DNA of 64,000 bases from Glaciecola sp947496235. Lineage in GTDB: Bacteria; Pseudomonadota; Gammaproteobacteria; Enterobacterales; Alteromonadaceae. Position 1 is the stretch's first letter, and each line of letters opens with the position of its first letter. The notes under the pieces were generated by a model. That model saw nothing but the letters and a program-made list of their open reading frames with translations. It was not told the DNA's origin and ran no database searches. The position numbers and the translations under genes are program-made. Of this stretch, positions 9,123 to 18,353 are shown one piece after another. The stretch spans positions 186,001 to 250,000 of the forward strand of contig NZ_JBLWFH010000006.1 in NCBI RefSeq assembly GCF_050306235.1, written 5' to 3'.

Positions 9123-10212
9123 ATATCTTTTGTATTGTCGACAAGGATACGAAGCTGATCTAGCCTGTGAAATAGAATACAAGCTCGCCCAGTTAAATGG
9201 CTATGGATTCGCAAGGTTTGGACGTCAAACAGGTTTTATAGAGTTTTCTCAACAAAACAAAGGGCGTTTTCCGGCCTATGAAAATTTAATCTTTGCACGC
9301 CAAAAATTACTCATTCAACAAGAACTTTCCTTTGATGGAGCCTCTGATCGCATTAGTGTTATTTGCGAGGCTCTCGCTGATTCAAAACAGAAATTGTTTG
9401 GGGATGTATTAGTTGAATATGCAGATACAGAAGACGGCAAACAAATCGCTCGTTTTTGCAAAAAATTTGTCGTACCGCTTCGTGTCACGTTACGCAAAAA
9501 TAAGGTGTTAAGTCAATCACGAGATGAAAGCTTACCCTTTTTACACTTGTTTTTTGAACACAGTGGACAAGCGGTTCTTTGTGTTTCAGACCCTGAGGAT
9601 AGAAATAACGACTTTATGGGTATAATGCGACTGAAGTTTCCTCATGAAGCTCCTTCACGCTCAACCTTGAAACTTGAAGAAGCAATTAAGCACTTTTTTA
9701 CACCAGATCAACAATCCCAACTTTTCAGTGCGGGTATGACAGCAGTTGATCTAGGCGCTTGTCCAGGAGGCTGGACCTATCAGTTGGTAAAAAGAGGGAT
9801 TAAAGTAGAAGCTATCGACAATGGCATGATCGATCAAGCCTTAATGGACTCAGGTTTGGTTGAACACTATCAGGTGGATGGTTTTAAATACCAACCGAAA
9901 GAGGGCCATGTAGACTGGTTAGTTTGCGATATGATTGAAAAGCCAGATAAAGTGGCACAATTGATGGGGGATTGGCTTGAAAAGCGCAAAGCTACAGGGG
10001 CTATCTTTAACTTGAAATTACCCATGAAAAAGCGATTCGACACTGTTCAAGAGCAATTAATAGCCCTAAAAGCAAGGCTGGTTAGAATTGCTTCTGTGTA
10101 CATAGGATGCAAACATTTGTATCACGACAGAGATGAAGTCACCTGCGTGATTATATTAAACCCAAGCCTTTTTCAGCTCGAAGAAACCCAGAATCTTCAC
10201 TTTATTGAGTAA
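9115..10212 (+). CDS. rlmM: 23S rRNA (cytidine-2498-2'-O)-methyltransferase RlmM
   Basis: 365 aa with an N-terminal THUMP-like region and a C-terminal RrmJ-type SAM-dependent methyltransferase domain. The SAM motif is VDLGACPGGWTYQLVKRG (about 211-228). The catalytic core continues with WLVCDMIEKPDKVA and FNLKLPMKKRF, supplying the Asp and Lys of the K-D-K-E tetrad. RlmM methylates C2498 in the peptidyl transferase centre. It overlaps ygdD by 8 nt. No terminator is seen before fusB, whose own -10-like TATAAT is at 10272-10277. Confidence 0.95.
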   Translation: MFKYLLYCRQGYEADLACEIEYKLAQLNGYGFARFGRQTGFIEFSQQNKGRFPAYENLIFARQKLLIQQELSFDGASDRISVICEALADSKQKLFGDVLVEYADTEDGKQIARFCKKFVVPLRVTLRKNKVLSQSRDESLPFLHLFFEHSGQAVLCVSDPEDRNNDFMGIMRLKFPHEAPSRSTLKLEEAIKHFFTPDQQSQLFSAGMTAVDLGACPGGWTYQLVKRGIKVEAIDNGMIDQALMDSGLVEHYQVDGFKYQPKEGHVDWLVCDMIEKPDKVAQLMGDWLEKRKATGAIFNLKLPMKKRFDTVQEQLIALKARLVRIASVYIGCKHLYHDRDEVTCVIILNPSLFQLEETQNLHFIE

Positions 10213-10314
10213 AACTGGGGAAAATCCAAAAAAAACACGGCAAAGATGGTGTAATTTCACTCAATTATCTATATAATCCGCCAGCAATTTTTTAGAACCA
10301 ACGAAAGTGGAAAT

Positions 10315-12408
10315 ATGTCAGACTTATCGCAATACAGAAATATAGGTATTTTTGCCCACGTAGACGCGGGTAAAACGACCACGACAGAACGAATTTTGAA
10401 ACTTACCGGTAAAATCCATAAAACCGGTGAGGTACACGATGGTGAATCAACTACAGACTTCATGGAACAAGAAGCGGAGCGTGGTATTACCATTCAGTCT
10501 GCTGCGACTACTTGTTTCTGGAAAGATCACAGAATGAACATCATCGATACTCCTGGACACGTTGACTTCACAGTTGAAGTATACCGTTCATTGAAAGTAC
10601 TTGACGGTGGTGTGGGTGTATTCTGTGGTTCAGGTGGTGTTGAACCTCAATCTGAAACAAACTGGCGTTACGCTAACGAATCAGAAGTTGCACGTATTAT
10701 CTTCGTAAACAAACTAGACCGTATGGGTGCAGATTTTTACCGTGTAGTTGGTCAAGTGAAAAAAGTACTTGCTGCTAACCCATTGGTAATGACCTTACCA
10801 ATTGGTATCGAAGACGACTTCAAAGGTGTTGTAGACGTATTAGAGCAAAAAGCTTATGTATGGGATGATTCTGGTTTACCAGAAAACTACGAAGTAGTTG
10901 ATATCCCAGCTGATTTAGTTGAAAAAGCAGCTGAATACCGTGAAATGCTTGTAGAAACTGCAGTGGAGCAAGACGACGACCTTATGATGGCTTATATGGA
11001 CGGTGAAGAACCTTCTATTGAAGACCTTAAGCGTTGTATCCGTAAAGGTACTCGTGACCTAGCGTTCTTCCCAACTTTCTGTGGATCTGCGTTTAAAAAC
11101 AAAGGTATTCAGTTAGTACTTGACGCTGTTGTTGATTACTTGCCTTCACCTACAGAAGTTGATCCACAAGAACTTACTGATGAAGAAACCGGTGAACCTA
11201 CTGGTGAAGTAGCGACAGTATCTGTTGACGAGCCATTCCGTGCATTAGCATTTAAAATCATGGATGACCGTTTTGGTGCTTTGACCTTTATCCGAATTTA
11301 CTCTGGTAAATTAAACAAAGGTGACACCATCTTAAACAGCGCAACTGGTAAAACTGAGCGTATTGGTCGTATGGTGGAAATGCACGCAAATGACCGTACA
11401 GAATTAACATCTGCACAAGCAGGTGACATCATTGCAGTTGTAGGTATGAAGAATGTTCAAACTGGTCACACATTATGTGATCCAAAGAACCCTTGTACGC
11501 TAGAACCAATGATCTTCCCAGAGCCAGTAATCTCTATTGCTGTTAAGCCTAAAGATAAAGGTGCTAACGAGAAGATGTCTATCGCTATTGGTAAACTAGT
11601 AGCAGAAGATCCATCTTTCCAAGTTGAAACTGATGAAGATTCAGGTGAAACCATCCTTAAAGGTATGGGTGAATTACACTTAGACATCAAAGTAGACATT
11701 TTGAAGCGTACTTATGGTGTTGAGCTTGAAGTTGGTCAACCTCAGGTTGCTTACCGTGAAACTATTACTACTCCAGTAGAAGATAGCTACACTCATAAGA
11801 AACAGTCTGGTGGTTCTGGTCAGTTCGGTAAAATCGATTATCGTATCCGTCCTGGAGAGCAAAACTCTGGCTTCAAATTCGTTTCTACTGTTGTTGGTGG
11901 TAACGTTCCTAAAGAATTCTTCCCGGCTATCGAGAAAGGATTTAAGGGTATGATGGAAGAGGGTCCTCTTGCTGGTTACCCTGTACTTGACGTTGAAGTT
12001 GAATTGTACGACGGTGGATTCCACGCAGTTGACTCATCAGCAATCGCGTTTGAAATCGCTGCTAAAGGCGCTTTCCGTCAATCAATGCCAAAAGCGGGTC
12101 CACAACTTCTTGAGCCAATCATGAAAGTTGACGTGTTCTCTCCAGAAGACAACGTTGGTGACGTAATCGGTGACCTTAACCGTCGTCGTGGTATGATTAA
12201 AGACCAAGAAGCCGGCGCAACTGGTGTTCGTATTAAAGCAGATGTACCACTTTCAGAAATGTTTGGTTATATCGGTCACTTACGTACAATTACTTCAGGC
12301 CGTGGTCAGTTCTCAATGGAATTTGCTCACTACAGTGCATGTCCACAAAACGTTGCTGATAAAGTTATTGAAGAAGCAAAAGCACGTAAAGCAGCTGCTA
12401 AAAAGTAA
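10315..12408 (+). CDS. fusB: Elongation factor G, second type (EF-G2)
   Basis: 697 aa with the full EF-G architecture: G domain with P-loop AHVDAGKT (14-21), RGITI switch, DTPGH and NKLDRMG; domain II; domains III-V ending in LSEMFGYIGHLRTITSGRGQ. The sequence (ERILKLTGKIHKTGEVHDGE, GGVEPQSETNW) matches the paralogue called fusA2/fusB in Vibrio and Alteromonadales rather than the str-operon EF-G. It stands alone, without rpsL, rpsG or tuf. Codon choice is strongly biased (Arg almost always CGT, Gly mostly GGT), which suggests high expression. Its own terminator follows. Confidence 0.93.
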   Translation: MSDLSQYRNIGIFAHVDAGKTTTTERILKLTGKIHKTGEVHDGESTTDFMEQEAERGITIQSAATTCFWKDHRMNIIDTPGHVDFTVEVYRSLKVLDGGVGVFCGSGGVEPQSETNWRYANESEVARIIFVNKLDRMGADFYRVVGQVKKVLAANPLVMTLPIGIEDDFKGVVDVLEQKAYVWDDSGLPENYEVVDIPADLVEKAAEYREMLVETAVEQDDDLMMAYMDGEEPSIEDLKRCIRKGTRDLAFFPTFCGSAFKNKGIQLVLDAVVDYLPSPTEVDPQELTDEETGEPTGEVATVSVDEPFRALAFKIMDDRFGALTFIRIYSGKLNKGDTILNSATGKTERIGRMVEMHANDRTELTSAQAGDIIAVVGMKNVQTGHTLCDPKNPCTLEPMIFPEPVISIAVKPKDKGANEKMSIAIGKLVAEDPSFQVETDEDSGETILKGMGELHLDIKVDILKRTYGVELEVGQPQVAYRETITTPVEDSYTHKKQSGGSGQFGKIDYRIRPGEQNSGFKFVSTVVGGNVPKEFFPAIEKGFKGMMEEGPLAGYPVLDVEVELYDGGFHAVDSSAIAFEIAAKGAFRQSMPKAGPQLLEPIMKVDVFSPEDNVGDVIGDLNRRRGMIKDQEAGATGVRIKADVPLSEMFGYIGHLRTITSGRGQFSMEFAHYSACPQNVADKVIEEAKARKAAAKK

Positions 12409-12430
12409 GTAACGCTTTCAAAACGAAATG

Positions 12431-12460
12431 AAAAAACCCAGCAAATGCTGGGTTTTTTTT
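12431..12460. terminator. Bidirectional terminator between fusB and the transglutaminase operon
   Basis: CCCAGC (12437-12442) pairs with GCTGGG (12447-12452) around AAAT. The stem is flanked by six A on the left and eight T on the right, so it can serve both convergent transcripts. Confidence 0.85.
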
Positions 12461-12482
12461 ATTATGCTTAACAAAAGTATCT

Positions 12483-14489
12483 TTATTTAGGTTTAATAAT
12501 TTTGATGCATTCTTCCAATGCTTCATCAAGGCGTTTTTGATTAGGCGCTTGTAGAGCCACATCGGCATATTCAAATTCATAATAAACATCAGCAAAAGTA
12601 AACAATACCTGTTTTTCATCTTCTGTGCATTTATCGCTAATTCGAACGAAAAAGTCTTTCATGGTTTCTTGGGTCTGCTTGTTGAACCCTCGATTACGTA
12701 AGATTTCAAATAAAATCACTTGGGGCGTTACTTTTTCGGTTTTAAACCAACGTCGCCAAGGAGCAAAAAAGAACGCCACTATGGCCACGATAATAGCGAA
12801 ACTCACGAGCAAAAATGTGATTAGATTCTTGGTATTAACTTCACCGAAGATACGTTCAATAAGATCTCGTTGATTTTCTTGGTCATAGCCTAAGACCATT
12901 TGCGACCAATTATGATTAGCCATTACAATAAAATCGCTCAAATGTTTTAATCCCGGTAAACTCGCCATGCCTCTTAAGAAACTATTGCCTTCCACTAATT
13001 CATTATCTTCTTCTGATATTGCGGATAACAAGCCAGTTGTCATTCTATCTGGCGCTACCATAGCGGTAGGGTCGATGCGGACCCAACCAATATCTTCCTG
13101 CCATGCTTCAACCCAGGCGTGAGCGTCGTACTGTCTTACGGTTAAAATTGACGTTGCTTGTTCTAATCCCCCTTGATAACCAGTGACGATTCGTGACGGA
13201 ACGCCGGCTAGTCTAAGCATGTAGGTTAATGCAGAAGCATAATGTGAACAAAAACCTCTACGGTACGAAAACAGAAACTGGTCCACGGGTTCATTTTGCA
13301 TTAAAGGTGGCTTTAAGGTGTATTTAAAGCTTTCTGGCGTGAATATCTCAGCAATTTTATGCATTTTTTCAAAATTACTCAGAGAATCTAAGGCTAAAGA
13401 CTCAATATATTTTTTGGTCTCAGGGTTACCAGAGGAAGGCAATTGCAAGTATCGCTCAAAATTATGTTGTACTTTTTGTCTATCCAGGGGCATTTGATAG
13501 TAGGAATTCACAATATATAAACTATTGTTTTTCGCAGGTGTCGATGTAAACAGTTGGTAGTTGTCAGTTTGGTTAATTTCTTGTTGACTCATAACATCGG
13601 TTACAAGCGGAATGTCTAGAGAGTACAGCCATCTAGTTTGATTTGGTTCGGCAATGACTAAATATCGCCAGAAATCCCCAAAATAATTGACACTTTGTTG
13701 TTGGACTTGCACGCTTTGCTGTGGACCAACGGACCAAGATTGTCCATCAAAATAGTCCAGAATAATAGCCCGCCAATATCTATCACCAGGCTCAGGGATA
13801 TCACCGGTAAATTCAGCTCTAAATACAAGGTCAGTGGACCTTGCTAAATTAGCAATATCGCCGGGGGTTATTTTCTCACTTAATCCAGTCTCGTTTTTCT
13901 TTTCGACAGGGGTTTCCCAAAACGGCGGAAAACGCGGCGCAATAATAAATACTAATGCTGCGATGGGAATTGCTTGAGCCAATTGTTTTGCGGTTTGTTT
14001 AGCTGCGTCAGTACTCGTTTGATTCCCCATGTTAAGCAAGAAGGCGATATAAAAAACCAAAAATACTGCGATGCTGTAATAAAGTGCAAAACCTAATCCC
14101 TGATGGAAGATAAAACCTGAGGCGATTAAAAAGATTTGTACAATAAGCACTAGATGAAAATCAGCAGTGGTTTTAAGCATTAAGAATTTTAGACTACAGG
14201 CCACAACTAGCAGGTTTACCATAGTGCTCAATAAGCCATATTCACCTGCAAAGGTAATTAAAAGTACAAGACAAAAAAGTGCAAATACATTTAAGGTTCT
14301 ATTTTTTAACGCAGGAATAGGTTTGAAGGCTCTGGCCAAACAAATTAAATTAGCGCAAACAAATAACACCCAAACCCAGCCCATCATAGGTTCATACAAC
14401 GGTGCCAACACCATGGTAAATAATATAGCGGATAATATTGAGGGAAGTTTAAGAGCTTTTTGGCTTAAAATTGTCACCATAATGATCAA
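12483..14489 (-). CDS. tgpA: TgpA-type membrane transglutaminase-like protein (DUF3488/TGc/DUF4129)
   Basis: 668 aa. An N-terminal block of membrane helices (about 10-180, DUF3488) precedes an extracytoplasmic transglutaminase core. The catalytic triad is visible: Cys in RRGFCSHYASALTYMLRLAG, His in YDAHAWVEAW, Asp in GWVRIDPTA. A further helix (about 565-585) leads to a cytoplasmic DUF4129-like tail. P. aeruginosa TgpA is an essential protein of this family. It is the last gene of a leftward operon with moxR and a DUF58 gene, overlapping the DUF58 gene by 4 nt. Confidence 0.92.
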   Translation of the reverse strand: MIIMVTILSQKALKLPSILSAILFTMVLAPLYEPMMGWVWVLFVCANLICLARAFKPIPALKNRTLNVFALFCLVLLITFAGEYGLLSTMVNLLVVACSLKFLMLKTTADFHLVLIVQIFLIASGFIFHQGLGFALYYSIAVFLVFYIAFLLNMGNQTSTDAAKQTAKQLAQAIPIAALVFIIAPRFPPFWETPVEKKNETGLSEKITPGDIANLARSTDLVFRAEFTGDIPEPGDRYWRAIILDYFDGQSWSVGPQQSVQVQQQSVNYFGDFWRYLVIAEPNQTRWLYSLDIPLVTDVMSQQEINQTDNYQLFTSTPAKNNSLYIVNSYYQMPLDRQKVQHNFERYLQLPSSGNPETKKYIESLALDSLSNFEKMHKIAEIFTPESFKYTLKPPLMQNEPVDQFLFSYRRGFCSHYASALTYMLRLAGVPSRIVTGYQGGLEQATSILTVRQYDAHAWVEAWQEDIGWVRIDPTAMVAPDRMTTGLLSAISEEDNELVEGNSFLRGMASLPGLKHLSDFIVMANHNWSQMVLGYDQENQRDLIERIFGEVNTKNLITFLLVSFAIIVAIVAFFFAPWRRWFKTEKVTPQVILFEILRNRGFNKQTQETMKDFFVRISDKCTEDEKQVLFTFADVYYEFEYADVALQAPNQKRLDEALEECIKIIKPK

Positions 14490-15484
14490 CCCAAAAAGCT
14501 AGTCGTAGAAGGTGACTGATTAAAGCTCGCCAGCAAGGATAAGCATTCTAATTGATGTTTATCACCCAGGTTTGGGAGTACCTTAGTAGTGCCTAAATCT
14601 ATGCCGAATTTTACTTTATCACGATGTAATTGCTGTACTTGGAAGCATAAAATACTGAGCGCTTTTTCTGTATCCAAATGTTGGTAGTCTGCCAAAAATA
14701 ACCAGCCAGAAACGCCCGCATTTTCAGTAAAGTCTTTACTTAGCATGCCTTGCCCTTTGGCCACATGTTTCCATGAGACATGATGCAATGGATCTGTTTT
14801 TTGGTAACTACGGATCCCTTGTAAATTATCAGAAACTACCATTTGAGAATCAGAAGAACTTGCACCACCACTATCACTGGCCATTTTGTGAAGTTTAGGC
14901 GGATGTTTAATTACACTGGGATACACGATCAGCTTGTCAGGGTAAACAAGATAACTCCAGCATTTAAATAAACCTAATCCATAAGTTGCTTGCACACAAA
15001 CGCCGGGTAGAGCGTGTATCCCGCGTTTTAACTGTGGTAGTTGAATAGAGATATGTTGAGATTTTTCGCCACTGGCAGTGACATTTATTTTGTTGTGTAG
15101 CTTACCTAAACTAATATCAAGTTGACCGAACTCATATCTTTGCATGCTATCCAGTTCAAATTCTAAGTGCAGGCGACGGTTGGCAAAGTCAGGTTGAACC
15201 GGTAAAAAGCGCAGTTTATGCTGCGTAAAATAAAAATAACTATGAAATAAAGACAGTAAAACTAAGGCCATCAGCAGGTAACACATACTTAAAACAATGT
15301 TATTTTGATAGTTAGTGCCTAAAATAAATAAACATATACCTACCGCAATAGTTGCCCATCCGAAGCTACTTGGTAATACAAAGGTATTGTGAATATTAAA
15401 GCCTTTATTTTGCTTGGCTGCTGCACGCTGAATAATGTAGTTATAATGCCAAGTCCAATACCTCTTTTTTAGCTTGTAAATCAT
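14486..15484 (-). CDS. DUF58 domain protein
   Basis: 332 aa. Two membrane helices near the N-terminus (about 38-78) precede a beta-rich region and the DUF58 core, seen as LQGIRSYQKTDPLHHVSWKH with the conserved W-K pair and LSKDF. The family is a distant von Willebrand A relative that works with MoxR ATPases, probably in assembly or maturation of a complex. It is placed between moxR and tgpA with 4-nt overlaps on both sides, a strongly coupled operon. Confidence 0.9.
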   Translation of the reverse strand: MIYKLKKRYWTWHYNYIIQRAAAKQNKGFNIHNTFVLPSSFGWATIAVGICLFILGTNYQNNIVLSMCYLLMALVLLSLFHSYFYFTQHKLRFLPVQPDFANRRLHLEFELDSMQRYEFGQLDISLGKLHNKINVTASGEKSQHISIQLPQLKRGIHALPGVCVQATYGLGLFKCWSYLVYPDKLIVYPSVIKHPPKLHKMASDSGGASSSDSQMVVSDNLQGIRSYQKTDPLHHVSWKHVAKGQGMLSKDFTENAGVSGWLFLADYQHLDTEKALSILCFQVQQLHRDKVKFGIDLGTTKVLPNLGDKHQLECLSLLASFNQSPSTTSFLG

Positions 15485-16389
15485 GCTGCCAGTGGATCAA
15501 CTTGCTGTAATAAGTGTTCGCTATAACTAGAGCCTGTGGAATTTAATAACTGACCACGAAGTCTATGTTCGGCGACAGAGGGTAATATAAATTGGATATC
15601 TTCAGGCGTTACGAAGTCTCTGCGATTGACAAAGGCTGCTGCTTGAGCTGCACTGAATAGGGCTTTGCTCGCTCTGGGTGAGAGTGCATTGGGGAAATCG
15701 TTGCTGGTTCTTGTGTGATTAACCAAAGCGAGTAAATAATTTACCACTGAATCACTCATCATCACCTGAGACACTTTACGTTGCATTTCTTGTAATTCGT
15801 CAACGCTCATAACAGTATCAATTTCATCTACCGAGCTGTTATTCATTAGCATGGCTTTTTCAGCTTCAGCATTCGGATAGCCTAAGGATAGTTGCATTTG
15901 AAATCTGTCAAGTTGAGACTCTGGAAGAGGATGAGTCCCAGATTGATGCAACGGGTTTTGAGAAGCAATAACAAAAAATGGAGACGGTAGGGTGTGAGTT
16001 ACACCGTCAATAGTAACTTGCCTTTCCGCCATGGCTTCTAAAAGTGCTGATTGGGTTTTGGGGCTTGCCCGATTAATTTCATCAGCCAAAATTAATTGGT
16101 TGAACACTGGGCCAGGATGAAACTCAAACGAATTATCTTTTTGATTAAAGATATTAACGCCTAACATATCTGCAGGCAGTAAGTCTGAAGTAAACTGAAT
16201 ACGTGCATACTCTAGCCCAAAGATTTTGGCTAAGGCATGAGAAAGCGTGGTTTTTCCCATACCCGGCAAATCTTCGAGCAATAGATGCCCATTTGAAATA
16301 ATACAAATGAGGCTTAACTCTATTTGTGATTCCTTTCCTTTAACAAGCCTACTGACTTGTTCTATGCATTGTTTTATGTCATGGCGCAT
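15481..16389 (-). CDS. MoxR-family AAA+ ATPase
   Basis: 302 aa. Walker A is LEDLPGMGKTTLSHALA (about 33-49), Walker B LILADEINRASPKTQSALLE, sensor 1 FFVIASQNP, followed by PESQLDRFQM and a C-terminal lid domain. MoxR ATPases act as chaperones for assembling metal-containing or secreted complexes. It is first in the moxR-DUF58-tgpA operon and divergent from pgm across 128 bp. The client of this operon is not evident from the neighbours. Confidence 0.92.
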   Translation of the reverse strand: MRHDIKQCIEQVSRLVKGKESQIELSLICIISNGHLLLEDLPGMGKTTLSHALAKIFGLEYARIQFTSDLLPADMLGVNIFNQKDNSFEFHPGPVFNQLILADEINRASPKTQSALLEAMAERQVTIDGVTHTLPSPFFVIASQNPLHQSGTHPLPESQLDRFQMQLSLGYPNAEAEKAMLMNNSSVDEIDTVMSVDELQEMQRKVSQVMMSDSVVNYLLALVNHTRTSNDFPNALSPRASKALFSAAQAAAFVNRRDFVTPEDIQFILPSVAEHRLRGQLLNSTGSSYSEHLLQQVDPLAA

Positions 16390-16517
16390 GGTAGTAGAGT
16401 TTTATAGTTTGCTTTCAATCTTGCATATTAGATGATTAAATAAAACATGCAATTATCAATCTGAATACCTAAGTATGTCGTAGACTTTTTAAGTCATTTT
16501 TATTAAACGGAGTTTTC

Positions 16518-18155
16518 ATGTCTCAACACCCAAACGCTGGAAAGTTGCCTCAGCAATCATCTTTGATCAATGTCGCCAAATTAGTCACTGATTATTACAG
16601 TCTTTCTCCTGATCCAGAGATAGCTCAACAACAAGTATCTTTTGGTACTTCGGGTCATAGAGGCTGTTCTTCATCTTCTTCATTTAACGATGGGCATATT
16701 GCCGCGATCTGCCAAGCGTTGGCAGAGTATCGCATTGAACAGGGAATAGATGGTCCTATTTTTATTGGCAAAGATACCCATGCCTTATCTGAACCTGCGC
16801 TATTGACTGCAATTGAAGTGTTAACTGCAAATGAAATGCATGTGGTTATTCAATCGGACGAGGGATTTACACCTACCCCGGTTATTTCTCAGCGTATTAT
16901 TCGTTACAACAGAGGTCGAACGTCAGGTTTTGCTGATGGTATTGTGATAACCCCTTCTCACAATCCGCCAACTGACGGTGGCTTTAAATACAACCAAACG
17001 CATGGTGGTCCAGCTGATACAAAAGCAACTAGCCAAATTCAAAACAGAGCCAATGAAATTCTGATTAACAAAGGTACAATTAAAAGACAAAGTATTCTAT
17101 CCGCTAAATCATCAGGATATTTGACTGAAACTGACTTTGCACAAGATTATGTTGATGCGCTGATTGACGTTGTGGATATGCAAGCAATTTCTAATGCAAA
17201 GTTGAAGTTAGGCACTGATCCTTTAGGTGGTTCTGGTCTAGCTTATTGGGACATTATTGCTGACAAATACAAGATTGATATTGATGTTGTAAACCGAGAG
17301 CTCGATCAACGATTTGCATTTATGCATTGTGACCGAGATGGAAAAATCCGTATGGATTGTTCATCACCCTTTGCTATGACCGGGTTGATAAAACTAAAAG
17401 AACAGTTTGATGTAGCTTTTGGAAATGATCCTGACTTTGATCGTCATGGCATTGTGACGGCATCTTCCGGTTTGTTAAATCCAAATCATTATTTAGCAGT
17501 GGCAATTAACTACCTTTACACTCATCGTCCTCAGTGGTCGGACAGTATAGGTGTGGGTAAAACCCTAGTATCCAGCAGTATGATTGATCGAGTAGTAAAT
17601 CGTCTAGGACGGCCATTATTAGAAATGCCTGTTGGATTTAAATGGTTTGTCGGTGGATTGTCGGAACAATCTATTGGTTTTGCGGGTGAGGAATCCGCTG
17701 GCGGTATATTCTTACAGCAAGATGGTCAAACCTGGGCAACAGACAAAGACGGATTTATCATGAGTCTTTTAGCCGCCGAGATCACAGCAACAACCGAAAA
17801 AGACCCTGGCTTACATTACAAAGAATTAACGGATGCTTTTGGCGTACCTGTGTACAAACGCATTGACGTGGCAGCTACATTAGAACAAAAACAGCGATTG
17901 TCGAAGTTAAAAGCTTCGGACGTTGATGCCTCATCCATTGCAGGTGATGCGATTACTAATATTCAAACACATGCACCTGGTAATAATGCGGCAATTGGCG
18001 GTGTGAAAGTATCTACCGAAAACGGATGGTTCGCAGCGCGTCCTTCTGGTACCGAAGATGTTTATAAAATTTACGCTGAAAGCTTTGTTGATGACAAGCA
18101 TTTAGATGCCCTTATAGAAGAAGCGCAATCTTTAGTTACCTCAACTATCGGGTAG
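16518..18155 (+). CDS. pgm: Phosphoglucomutase (alpha-D-glucose phosphate-specific)
   Basis: 545 aa, the usual length for bacterial Pgm. It interconverts glucose-1-phosphate and glucose-6-phosphate. The phosphoserine loop is ITPSHNPPTDGGFKY, the metal site NDPDFDRHG, the sugar-binding loop AGEESAGGIF and the phosphate-binding loop ARPSGTEDVYKIY. It precedes glgP in the same direction with a 198-bp gap, so the two steps of glycogen breakdown are neighbours but may have separate promoters. Ribosome site ACGGAG precedes the ATG. Confidence 0.96.
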   Translation: MSQHPNAGKLPQQSSLINVAKLVTDYYSLSPDPEIAQQQVSFGTSGHRGCSSSSSFNDGHIAAICQALAEYRIEQGIDGPIFIGKDTHALSEPALLTAIEVLTANEMHVVIQSDEGFTPTPVISQRIIRYNRGRTSGFADGIVITPSHNPPTDGGFKYNQTHGGPADTKATSQIQNRANEILINKGTIKRQSILSAKSSGYLTETDFAQDYVDALIDVVDMQAISNAKLKLGTDPLGGSGLAYWDIIADKYKIDIDVVNRELDQRFAFMHCDRDGKIRMDCSSPFAMTGLIKLKEQFDVAFGNDPDFDRHGIVTASSGLLNPNHYLAVAINYLYTHRPQWSDSIGVGKTLVSSSMIDRVVNRLGRPLLEMPVGFKWFVGGLSEQSIGFAGEESAGGIFLQQDGQTWATDKDGFIMSLLAAEITATTEKDPGLHYKELTDAFGVPVYKRIDVAATLEQKQRLSKLKASDVDASSIAGDAITNIQTHAPGNNAAIGGVKVSTENGWFAARPSGTEDVYKIYAESFVDDKHLDALIEEAQSLVTSTIG

Positions 18156-18257
18156 AAGTGATCAAAAGGTGTATTAAATGTAAATATAAAGTAAATATAT
18201 GACATTTGAAATAAGGATATAATAAAAGCATCTTAAAAATTAACTGAATATTAACAA

Positions 18258-18269
18258 ACATACGTATGT
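18258..18269. promoter_or_regulatory. 12-bp palindrome upstream of glgP
   Basis: ACATACGTATGT is an exact 12-bp palindrome about 85 bp before the glgP start, in the pgm-glgP gap. It is possibly an operator. No known regulator site is recognised. Confidence 0.3.
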
Positions 18270-18300
18270 AACGCCTAAGTCAAAGTAGTATTACCTCTTT

Positions 18301-18339
18301 TGCTGTAATAAACTTTCATTAAGTGAGTTAATTACAGCA
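18301..18339. promoter_or_regulatory. 9-bp perfect inverted repeat next to the glgP ribosome site
   Basis: TGCTGTAAT (18301-18309) and ATTACAGCA (18331-18339) are exact reverse complements, 30 bp centre to centre. The right arm ends two bases before the AGAGGG ribosome-binding site of glgP. It could be an operator spanning about three helical turns or, if transcribed, a leader stem near the ribosome site. Confidence 0.4.
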
Positions 18340-18353
18340 TAAGAGGGAAAATC

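Noticed and set aside
11680..12024. 114-codon leftward frame inside fusB
   Set aside because: Antisense shadow of a strongly codon-biased gene.
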